A stretch of DNA of 64,000 nt from positions 33,839,628-33,903,627 of the forward strand of contig CM064715.1 in the NCBI GenBank assembly GCA_032717465.1, read 5' to 3'. Every line of letters starts with the position of its first letter. Position 1 is the first letter of the stretch. The translations under genes were made by a program, and so were the position numbers. The notes beneath the pieces were generated by a model that saw only the letters and a list, made by a program, of their open reading frames with translations, had not been told where the DNA came from and did not search any database. Below are positions 36,326-45,783 of this stretch, piece after piece. The stretch is from Coenobita brevimanus. Lineage: Eukaryota > Arthropoda > Malacostraca > Decapoda > Coenobitidae.

Positions 36326-36329
36326 GGTG

Positions 36330-37684
36330 TACTAACCTCATTAATCACAAAATTAACATGCACCCAGACACACAACATATTTTTGTACCTGCCTATAAAG
36401 TCCCACAGTCACAACGTACACTTGCAAACAAGTATGTTGATGAAATGCTAAAACTTGGCATTATTGAGCCATCAGTCTCCCCCTGGAATGCCTCATTAAT
36501 TTTCTATAATTTATAATCACAATCCCAGACCGATTTCCCATGCCATTGCTAAGTGACGTCCAGCAAAATAGTGAAACAGAAAATAATGTATTTTTCACAA
36601 TCGATTTGCTTAATGGATATAATCAAGTACAGTACCATTAGATGAGGAATCATGTAAATATACTGCCTTTTCCACAAACACAGGAAATTACCAATAGAAG
36701 AGAATGCCAGTGGGATAGAGGACAGCACCAAGCACTTTTCAACGCTTGATGAATTATGTATTGTCCGGAATTCTAGGACAAGGAATATTCGTCTATCTTG
36801 TTTATATAATCATCGCAACTAATGACATTAAAGAAAGATCTCCAGAAATTAGACCTACTCCTACAAAGCTTGGTGATACTGGTTTAAAAATTAAGCTGTT
36901 TAAATGCAAGTTTTGCTTTAAGGAAATAAAATTCTTAGGCCACAAACTGAGTGCAGAAGGCATACATACATCCGATGATAAAATACAAACAGTGAAAGAC
37001 TTCCCTGAACCAACTACTATAGACGAAGTTAGACAATTTTTAGGTGTGGCAGGATATAGATCTTTTATACAACAATTCTCTCATACAGCTTTTCCTCTAT
37101 TCCAACTACTTTCATATAGCTTTTCCTCAATTCCAACTACTCTTCCAATGTGGAGAAGAACAAAAACAAGCATTTAATGAATTACAAGATAAACTTACAA
37201 ATGCACCATGCATGGCCTATCCTGATTTTACAAAACCATTTATATTTTGCACAGATGCATCTGTTAAAGGATTAGGGGCTGTATTGATGCAAGAAGACAG
37301 GAAAGAATCAACCAATTGCATTCGCCAGCAGACAAATAAAAGGTGCAGAGAAAGATTATTACACTACAGACTTAGAGGCACTTGCAGTTGTCTTTGTATT
37401 ACAAAAGTTTCGAGATTTGGTATATGGTTACGAAATTCACTTATTCACCGACCATAAACACGTACAGGGTGTGTTCAAAGAAAACCTCCTCCCTGGGAGG
37501 AGAGGAAGATGAAAATGTTCAGTCAAAACTAGAATGTAAATATTCACTACAAACAAGGCAAAATGAATTTAGCAGCTGATGTATTATATAGGAACCCGCA
37601 GACAATTCATGTCGCGGCATTAGATCTCAAAGGAAACATCACAAACCACGATGAAATCGCAAAAGCACAGAGACTTGATCCAAC
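36330..37684 (+). pseudogene. pol: Reverse transcriptase and RNase H of element 2, catalytic Asp pair lost
   Basis: RT start: HIFVPAYKVPQSQR (36378) and LGIIEPSVSPWNASL (36451). Then, in shifted frames, FPMPLLSDVQQ (36534), FTIDLLNGYNQV (36597) and the region where YLDDII is expected, which reads YLVYII (36794-36811); each of the two GAT codons has changed (GTT and TAT). The connection contains FKEIKFLGHKLS (36919) and FLGVAGYRSFIQQFS (37038). RNase H contains FCTDASVKGLGAVLMQ (37246), TDLEALAVVF and LFTDHKHVQGVF (37440). A short tandem duplication (37084-37141) shifts the frame. Both the substitutions and the shifts make it inactive. Confidence 0.87.
37084..37141 (+). repeat. Short tandem duplication in the element 2 pol gene
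   Basis: CATACAGCTTTTCCTCTATT and CATATAGCTTTTCCTCAATT start two adjacent units of about 29 bp, each ending in CCAACTACT. As 29 is not a multiple of 3, it shifts the frame. Confidence 0.85.
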
Positions 37685-37839
37685 GTGATCTAAAGTTATA
37701 TACAAGTTAGAAAGTGGTGATGATATACAATTACCCAAGCTACATATACCACTAGAACAATTCACAACAATTAATAATGCCTTATACAGGATCAACCCAG
37801 GACAACCAAAACGCCGAAGAAATAAACAATTAGTGGTAC

Positions 37840-38964
37840 TTAATGACATGATACCGCTAGTATTACGAACGATACATAATCACCCACATGCAGGACATCC
37901 GGGAAAAGACAGGACATTTAAACAAGCCCAGCTGTTATATTACTGGCCATCATAACGAAAAGATATAAACAATCATATAGACAGATATGAATCATGTGCA
38001 AAACACAAAGGCTAACCAATCACACCTGCACCTATAGGTAATTACCCTGTACCACATCAACCATGGGATGTTGTTGCGGTTGACTTACTCAAGTTACCAT
38101 TATCATGCAATAATAAGCAACACCTATTCGTTGGAACAGATCATTTCTCACGCTATGTAATTTTAGCCCCAATTAAGGGTAAGTCAGCAGAAACAGTAGC
38201 AAAAGCAATAATAGATACCGGTAATGTTATATGTCGCTTCACTACCCCAAAGGTACTACTAAGCGATAATGGAGGTGAATTTAATTCTGATATCTTAAAA
38301 GAAGTATGTAAACAATACAATATCAAAAAAGGTTAACGTTTTAGCCTATCACCCAACGTCCAAAAAAGTATTGGATGTACTACGACATATTCCCAGTGAA
38401 AATTATGCAAGCTGGGATGATGGATTCCCAGAGTAGAAGCATCAATTGTTGGATCTATAAATAAGTCTACAGGAGACACACCACGATTCATTATCTACGG
38501 AACAGATAAGAAATTACCGTATGAAATTCTCGAAGGTGAAAATCTGCCCATATACAACTACGATGATTACCCTACACTCCGTTTACGTGAATTCCAGGAT
38601 ATACACGAGAGTGAAAAAACAGTTATCGATGTCCAAGAAAGAAATGATGGAGGCATTCAATAAAAAGGTGAAAGAATCGCCTATCAGCTTAGGAGACATT
38701 GTCTATGATATCATTCATATGAGAAACAATAAATTATTCCCGAAATTTGAGGGCCCATACAGAGTAAATAATAAGACAGCAAACAAAGTTGTAATTAGGT
38801 CACTGTCAAGAGGCGAAGAAAAACAAATTCATGTTGATCATTTAAAACGGGTCCCAAGGGAATTAGCCAGCAATTATGCAACCTCGGACATCACCGAAAA
38901 AACGAAAATTAGTCACGAAACCAATCATGAAGACAACAATAACTACAAAAATAAATTAAGGTAG
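37840..38964 (+). pseudogene. pol: Integrase of element 2
   Basis: The N-terminal zinc-binding region reads RTIHNHPHAGHPGKDRT (37870) and, after a stop, RYESCAKHKG (37984). Catalytic core: VVAVDLLKLP (38071, first Asp), FVGTDHFSRYVILAPIKGK, and LLSDNGGEF (38248, second Asp); the third acidic block with a HPTSKKVLDVLR-like segment (38350) is frameshifted. A C-terminal domain of Gypsy type is intact in 38521-38964: GDIVYDIIHMRNNKLFPKFE (38690) and EEKQIHVDHLKRVPRE (38815). It would insert element DNA into the genome. Stops near 37955, 38012 and 38334 and a frameshift inactivate it. Confidence 0.85.
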
Positions 38965-39149
38965 CATACCAAACAAACAAACATAGGTGCAACTGTTCCT
39001 AAAGAGGCTACAGTACAGTATTTACATGATCTAATATCGATTTATAACCCTTCTATAAGTGAAACAACAAGCAAGTTACTGTTCTTCATGAGCCAACCGT
39101 AACCTACATCATCACTATCATCGACCGCAGCATGACTGGATTAGGAAAT

Positions 39150-39176
39150 TATTTTTTTTTTTTTCTTTTTCGATAG
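39150..39176 (+). promoter_or_regulatory. Probable 3' splice site before env of element 2
   Basis: A run of T with one C (39152-39170) leads to CGATAG, with AG at 39175-39176 and GTAACGATG next; the env ATG is at 39183. Env of errantiviruses is made from a spliced subgenomic RNA, so this is the expected place. The same AG|GTAAC junction lies before env of element 1. Confidence 0.65.
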
Positions 39177-39182
39177 GTAACG

Positions 39183-39799
39183 ATGAGGGGACTCGTACCA
39201 TGGATTCTCCTCTACATAGCAAGAGGATATGCTCACTTAGGCCCCCAACATATAGTACGGCAAGGATGCCTCATAGCTCCAACGGCCACGACGTCAATCG
39301 TAAAAGATGCCATGAGTACGGAAATCAGTTTGGATTATTTATATGAATCACCTATTTATTTGGAGAATGTTGCCAAACCACTGAGAACCCTGGACTTTAT
39401 GGTAGGAAGTTATGTTGCAGAAGCTCATAACACAAAGAAAGTGACTGAAATCGTGAAGTTAGCGAAATGGAAGATAGAACAGGCTAAATCAATTATGCTT
39501 ATCATGGTCCAATATCTCCCATCTCATGGAACAGAGGCATTGATTGACACGAACAACATAACACGTACTCGCCAAAGATGCGGTTTGTTTGACCTAGGTA
39601 GTGCAATTCTGGGGAACATCTTTGGATTGGCTACAGAGGAAGACCTTTATGAAATAAACAACAAATTTAATAAAATAGGTACTAACATATCAAAATGTTC
39701 GTTGCCGGCCAAAACTCAGCAATGAAGACAATCGTGAAAAATGTAAAAAGGGCAGAAATTGTAACTTAACAAAGTGAGGACAAAATAAATGCCATGGAA
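39183..39799 (+). pseudogene. env: Envelope-like gene of element 2, N-terminal part
   Basis: A 180-codon frame (39183-39725) starts with a hydrophobic signal-like segment (residues 1-17). A basic RTRQR run at about residues 128-132 is directly followed by GLFDLGSAILGNIFGLA, the layout of a protease cleavage site and fusion peptide in baculovirus F/errantivirus envelope proteins. The Arg expected just before GLF reads as Cys here. The envelope family mediates membrane fusion; whether this copy ever did is unknown. The frame stops at 39723 and continues in another frame up to the solo LTR. The second part lies at 41704. Confidence 0.75.
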
Positions 39800-41703
39800 T
39801 GTGTCACTAGTTGGCGCGATCCTATATTTAAATAAACTCGTCACACTGAACTTTGGTGGGAAACTGCGAATTCTAGTGGAATCCCAGTAAGTATCACTGA
39901 GTCAACCGCCACGTATTCACCCGATCGGGAGTGTTTTCAGAACAATTTTTCACTGTTTCATAAGTGATCGTCCTTGCGCTTGACATTAGTGCTTCCGCTG
40001 AGTGATTTGTCATGGGCATGTATCGCTCACATAAAATCCGTTAGCAAGAGCACGGCCGACACTCGCCTCTCTCTCACAATTTGAATTCAGTTAGTTTTGA
40101 AGCGCCGTGAGACCAGGTCGTTCTTCAGCGGGTTCCTGAAGTCTCCACCTAGTGTAAGCCGGCGAGAGGTTTAGCGTGTGTGGCAGCATCCTTCCTCAGC
40201 AACGATGCCCAGTTCATCCCGCTTAGCCCACTTTTCTGACCAGTATTTCTTTTCGTATTTTCCTAGGCTTAAGAGTTTAGCTTTTGAGTGAGCGAGTGAG
40301 TGTGTTCTTATTTTTGAATTCATTTTGAAACATATAACGTAAATTTTTTTCATTGTAATTAATAAATTCACAGTTCCTTACTTTGAGCTTGATGTAATGT
40401 AAACTTGTGTTTTATTTCTCCACATTAAGCTTATTTCACTTATAGCTCCTAGTTTGCATAAACACTTTGCATTATTCATAACTGGTACTTAGGGCAGTCC
40501 TTTTGTATTAAGCTTAAAATCCGTTGTACAACCAGGAGTTAATGCACTGGCAAGAACCTGTTTATCATTAATAGCATTAGATATTGATTGTCAGGGGTGG
40601 AGTCACTTTCTCCAGAGGCTAACAGTACCAATAAACAGCACGTGTGAGTAATTAGTCTCTGCTGTGTACTGTTGAGAAAGTTTATAAATTATCGTCCTTA
40701 GAGAATCAGCGAAGTGAGCCGTCATAAAGTAATCATTGCTTGACTTTCACAAGTCAGTTCTTTGTCCCTGTTCTCAAGTATTATTGAAAATTATTCTTTA
40801 ATATTGCATACACTCAAAAACTCCATGACAGAAGGAAACATAACACTTTTCCAACACTTCTCAGTCATCACAGAACATATTGTTATAAAGGGAGATTTGC
40901 CAGTTAGGATGTCTCGTACCTTCGAGACGTTTCTGGTACCGTAAGTTCCTGTACGAGTCAGGGTTGCCAGTTAGCCTGCTGTTTGTGAGCTTAGTAATTT
41001 CGTAAGTTATGCATCAGTGTTTGTACTCTTTTCCTTTATAATGTTTTATTTAAGTGATTGCTTGTTAAATTATGTAATTCAAGTTCGTATGGTAAATGAT
41101 TTGGACTGTTATGTAATGTGGGAAAACTCTAGCATGTTTTGATGTTTCGTAGTTGGTAACTGTTGTTGCTAGGGGCTGATGCAAGACAGTATGTCCTAAA
41201 ATGTTCGAGAAGTAGAGGTTGCGAGAGTAATGCAAGCTTATATAAAGATGGGGTAGAGACTGTTTTGAGTTTTTAGTCGGGTTTTGGTGCAGTTTGTGGA
41301 GAGTTGCTTTGCAAGCATTAAGTGTAATTACTGTCTGTGAAGATTGTATATTTTTGGTACTTGTGAAAACAGTGGCAAACAGTGACGGGTTATTGAAGTT
41401 TGTATATCATTGGAAGTTGAGAAAACAATGAAGTGTTGAACATTAAGTATAATAACAGTTAGTAAAGCGTGTATGGCTCTAGTGCTTGTGAGAACATTGA
41501 AGTTGGAAAGAATTAAGTGGAATTACTTGGAAAAATAAATGCAGTGAACTTTATGGAGCCAGTGTTTATTTTCGCCTCAGCTGATCTTGTGTACAGCACA
41601 CCTAAAGGCTGACCATAAGAAGAACAAGTCACTGGGCAACTTCCTTCCTGTACTGTGCTACTGCTGTTGGAGCCTGTGGCAGTGTGGGGACTGGGACGTA
41701 ACA
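39800..41703 (+). mobile_element. Probable solo LTR inserted in env of element 2
   Basis: About 1.9 kb of non-coding DNA separates two parts of env. It has LTR-like order: TG at the left edge (TGTCACTAG), a TATA box ATATAAAG at 41240-41247 followed by GATGGGGTAGAG, A/T-rich downstream text with AATAAA (41535), and a right end GACGTAACA. The left boundary is not firm; it could lie up to some 80 bases further right. No matching second copy or clear target duplication was found here. Confidence 0.5.
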
Positions 41704-42783
41704 ATATTGACACAATTTTACTCCAGTTAGATAACACTAGAGTTCTTTACAGGGCACTTATGCAAGGCATTGCAATTGCTGGTAATGGCAAGATCGCAAC
41801 TGACCTACTTCCAGTTCATGAGCTAAGTCAGATAATTAGTCAAGTCATACATAAACATGGTTTGAAGCCTTGGTTCTGGGGTAGAGATTTCATGATATAT
41901 TATCCATATTTAGAAGCAACACTAACACCAACATCAGTAGTAGTTATTATCCATATTTAGAAGCAACACTAACACCAACATCAGTAGTAGTTCATGTACC
42001 ATTCATAACTGACGACCTGTTCACAGTGTATCAAATATACCCCTTCCCTTCTAAGAATGATAACACTTTGGTCATCATCAACATCGACACAGACACCGAA
42101 CTCATCATGGTCTCCAAGAGACGAAACACTGTCACTTTCGCCAGTGAATCAACAACTGAATGAAAGTGCCGTACATCATTACATGATGTTCATCTTTGTC
42201 CTGCATACATCTTCACGTTTCAGCCTACTGGAACTGTCCCTTGTGAAATGGCTATCATAAGAAATCACGACATTCATCACCATTGCAACTTCACATTTGC
42301 TCCAGATAAACCTATACACCATCAGTGTACTGGACACTCGCAGTTTTTTTACTTCACTCAGAACACATCAGTTTACATAATTTGTCCAGAAATACCACCA
42401 TCTCATACTTCAGCATCAGGATTATACATAGCACCATACTACCGTGCGGTACTTACACCATCCATGTCCACTTTAGCTACCGCCAATCACTATGCCATCC
42501 TTAATCATATACACAAATATTTCCATCCTTTACCTAAGATGGATTTAAACATGAGCACAAGTATTAAGTTGACTTCACCTAAGTTTGAAACTATGCAACT
42601 AATCAATGAAACAATGAAATCCTGGGAAGAATTACGTTTGAGTGTGTTAACCCATATTATGTGTATAGTCCAGCACCTATTGTCTTTATAATCTTCTCAA
42701 TTGTATTTGCAGTAGTGCTGTTTGCAATGCACAGAATGCATGCAAGAATTGCAAACTTGGAATCAGTATTTACTGGAGGATGA
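41704..42783 (+). pseudogene. env: Envelope-like gene of element 2, C-terminal part with membrane anchor
   Basis: The first frame reads NIDTILLQLDNTRVL, then GKIATDLLPVHEL (41790-41830) and LKPWFWGRDFMIYYPY. A short direct repeat at 41895-41985 (AGAAGCAACACTAACACCAA in both units) shifts the frame. Other frames give QFFYFTQNTSVYIICPE (42338) and HYAILNHIHKYFHPLP. Near the end, in another frame, PAPIVFIIFSIVFAVVLFAM (42671-42730) is a typical single transmembrane segment followed by a basic tail. GKIATDLLP and QFFYF have counterparts in env of element 1 (48880 and 49316), so the two envs are homologous. Several stops and frameshifts. Confidence 0.75.
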
Positions 42784-43265
42784 GTGAACATTGAAGTTAG
42801 AACCCCTGAATAAATTGTAAATATTGTGTAAATAGTGTTAATTTCATTAAAAATAAGGAAAATTATGGGACAACAATTGAGTTAATATTATATGATATAC
42901 AAGTATCCAATTTTTATACCAGTATCATTATATCTATATAAAATAAAAATTTACTAATAACTCTTACTGTAATCTTAACTTTTTTTTTTTTTTTTTTTTT
43001 TTGGCATATATGTATGTGCCTGTTATACATACACATTTTACATGTTATACAATATTCCACAATCAATTTAACTACAATGCATTTGCTCCATTATGTATAC
43101 AATATGTTTACAATGTATTATGTTTCTAGAATATTATTAGGTCAGTACAATATTATCATGAATATTATGTCTATACAATTTTATAATCAGTACTATGTAT
43201 TAATAGACTAGAGAGTGTCACCGATATATGCTGTCGTAGTTTCTCCTGCTGGCGTGACTGAGTAA
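42784..43265 (+). other. 3' untranslated region of element 2
   Basis: AT-rich, with a 24-base T run (42980-43003) and repeated TATTATG/TATACA motifs. The T run may mark a further small insertion. No clear polypurine tract is visible directly before the LTR. Confidence 0.5.
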
Positions 43266-43745
43266 TGCATAATAGATAGATGTAGGAATATACATTATCA
43301 TAATACAACTCATAATAGATAGCATAATAGATAGGAACACCAGTAAAGCCAGGTGTGGGAACAGGAAATATGTCAGCAAGAGTTAAGCAAAAGAATGCCA
43401 GAGGGCACCGGAAGCACTACAGACACACAGACACACACAAGCTTCTAGAACCCGTACATACTGGTTATACATGTGACACAAGCCCTTCTAGACAAGGAAG
43501 GAAGAATTAGAGAATCAGAAGGGGGATAGCTATAGAAGCGAGGGGTGGTAAAGAGAAGAGGGGTCCAGCGAGAACTTAGATTATATGCGTTCCTGTGTAA
43601 TGCACAGTGTTCAACTTAAACTTTCCCTCTGAACATAATAAACTCCAATCAAGACCCAGTATTCATCTTTAACTTCTCCTGTCTTCGATTACATGATAAC
43701 TAATATTAGTCTCAAGATTCACATATTATAGGGTCAAGATTCACA
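43266..43745 (+). repeat. 3' LTR of element 2
   Basis: Homologous to 32088-32573. Ends with CAAGATTCACA at 43745; the next bases (CCTACTCTGCC) belong to element 1 pol. Confidence 0.85.
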
Positions 43746-44980
43746 CCTACTCTGCCAGTGCCAATATTTGAGTCCTGTTAAATAATGCTATCTTGTATAG
43801 GAAAACATTACGTACAGGAAAGGAGATACCCAACAGGGATGTACACCGACTTGTTGTCCGAACTGGCCTAATAGCTGTGGTACTTCAGATTGTTTAAAAC
43901 ACTCCTCATGCATCTCAACCTGGTAAAGATCGATGTTTGAGACAAACACGCCTCAGATACTATGCGTCGAGAGATTAACGTGCACTGTGACTCTTGTATT
44001 TCCTGTAATCGCCACAAGGGACCAACCAGATCACCTGCACTGCTCTTGCAATATCCAGTTCCATCACGCCCACGGGAAACTATCTTTCTCGACCTCCTTA
44101 AACTACCTATGACAGAATCTGACACAGTATTTTTTCGTAGCAGTCGATCACTTCTCACACTAATGCGTCCTCGTGGCTCTTCCAGATAAGACCGCGAAGA
44201 GTGTTGCACGTGCTTTCATAGACCATGTCATTTCCCCATTCACTACCCCCTCTACTATTATAACAGATGGTGGCAGAGTTTAACAATAGTCTCCTGGTAG
44301 AAATCTGGAAGCAGTACAACATCAACAAATGTAATGTTCTTCCTCTGAAGAAGCCTCTGTGTGAAACTGGTCAGGAATAAACTTCTTTCTCAGACTCGTG
44401 TTTCTGCACACCACTCACATACATCTGTCATAATGTCTCAAGAGTTATTCCTAACCATCCAGCTTCCAATGGCCGGAAGGTTTTGGACTGTTTAAGACAT
44501 CTGGGATCATAAAGTGCATCCTGGGATGAATGGATATCCCAGGTTGCAGTCTTTATAATAGTTCAGTCAATGCCTCTGTTGGAGAATCTCCCTTCTTTGT
44601 CTTACGTGGGTTCGATAAAGACCTCCTCTATTCCATGTATCGTCAAGACCTGGTCCCTTCTGTAATATGGATGACCATGTAAAAGTGAAAATGTCAGATT
44701 GCAGAAAATACATCAGTATGTACAAGAAAATCTGGCTCTATCTCAGGAGAGCATGTTGCAACGCCAGCATAAGTCTACCTCACCTATCAGTATTAATATT
44801 GGAGTTCTGGTATTTGCCTGTTCATTTACAAGCACCTCTAAATTGGTTGACAAATTTATGGGCCCAAACCGCGTGATAACTCAACAGGGTAATAAGTTTG
44901 AAATACAGGAAATGTCATCTAGAGATACCAAGTGGGTGCATGCAGATGATCTAAGTGTGCGCCAAGATGCCTGGTGTTAG
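43746..44980 (+). pseudogene. pol: Integrase of element 1
   Basis: Resumes the pol gene interrupted at 32088. The zinc-binding region reads HASQPGKDRC (43910) and CDSCISCNRHKGP (43985). Core: PRETIFLDLLKLPM (44070, first Asp) and, in shifted frames, a TDGG.EFN segment (44264, second Asp) and NHPASNGRKVLDCLRHLG (44455). C-terminal domain: KLVDKFMGPNRVI (44840) and SSRDTKWVHADDLSV (44918-44962), equivalent to the VDHLKRV segment of element 2. Many stops and frameshifts, more than in element 2, consistent with greater age. Confidence 0.8.
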
Positions 44981-45149
44981 AGGAATCACTTACAGAAACT
45001 ATGTCTACCTCTACTTCTCCTATTCCTCCATCTGAACCCACTTCACACACACCTTCTCCCCCCCCAGCCAATGAATGTAGATCCAAGTTGCATTCCACAC
45101 ACAAACCTACTATTTCTTGCACAGCCATCTCATCATAATAATCTCTGTT

Positions 45150-45169
45150 CATTCAAACTTATTTTACAG
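45150..45169 (+). promoter_or_regulatory. Probable 3' splice site before env of element 1
   Basis: A T-rich tract leads to TTTTACAG with AG at 45168-45169, followed by GTAACAAG. Position and the AG|GTAAC junction match the site before env of element 2. Confidence 0.6.
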
Positions 45170-45783
45170 GTAACAAGTTTGGGGTCCACCTGCTGGCAGT
45201 GCTGGCCCTGATAGAGTCCGTGTTGAGTGAGGACGATGGTGGAGTACGTCCCGGGGCCTTGGTAATCTCAGGAGTAGAGGTAATGGTGATAGAGGATGTA
45301 GTCTTCATGCGCTACGATCTCGAGCCCCTGGGCAACATAGTAATCACCCTGCCTCACTACGAACGCCAAATGGATGAGATACAGACCCATCTGTCGACCA
45401 TTGTGGGGAATCACAACCCAGATGCATTCTGGTACCCTCTTTATTTACCAATTAGTTAGAAACTTGAGTATATTCAAACACAGTTCTCCCACTTAAATGA
45501 CACATTTTCCAACCAGACACCTGAAGGTCGTTCATGTGTGAAGCGTGGTCTCTTTGATATTGGGGGAGAAATCTTGCGTGGCTTATTTGGATTTGCTTAG
45601 TTAGCCGGTGCCTTTGAGACTCAAAGTCTAGTAATAAAGGTTCAATACACTATGCTACAGAAGTTCGCGGCCCCCTCAATTGATGTCACATACACTTTAA
45701 ACAACTTCACAGCAATTCTCAAGAAGCAAATTTCAAAAATTAACATTTTCTCTGAGCTCCTATATGTCAAACTACATGTGGAA
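45170..45783 (+). pseudogene. env: Envelope-like gene of element 1, N-terminal part
   Basis: From 45170 a frame gives a hydrophobic start (KFGVHLLAVLALI), then about 85 residues to a stop at 45457-45459. The same frame continues with SHLNDTFSNQTPEGRSC and VKRGLFDIGGEILRGLFGFA (45538-45597), a cleavage site followed by a fusion-peptide-like segment as in element 2, then another stop and LKKQISKINIFSELL up to the insertion at 45784. Env of the baculovirus F/errantivirus type is a membrane fusion protein. This copy has stops on both sides of the fusion segment. Confidence 0.75.
45771..45783. repeat. 13-bp target duplication of the I-type element
   Basis: ACTACATGTGGAA occurs here and at 48815-48827. 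The env frame is homologous to element 2 on both sides when the insert and one duplication are set aside. Confidence 0.9.

Larger units (their letters stand above)
32088..43745 (+). mobile_element. Gypsy element 2, envelope-bearing, inserted in pol of element 1
   Basis: Its LTRs at 32088-32573 and 43266-43745 are clearly homologous and differ by only a few percent. Inside: leader, gag, protease, RT-RNase H, integrase, env. Two later insertions lie in it: copy E in gag and a probable solo LTR in env. Without them it is about 9.3 kb. Element 1 pol stops at RNase H on the left and resumes with the integrase zinc-finger region on the right, so element 2 is the younger. I could not find a matching target duplication at its edges. 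Confidence 0.87.
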
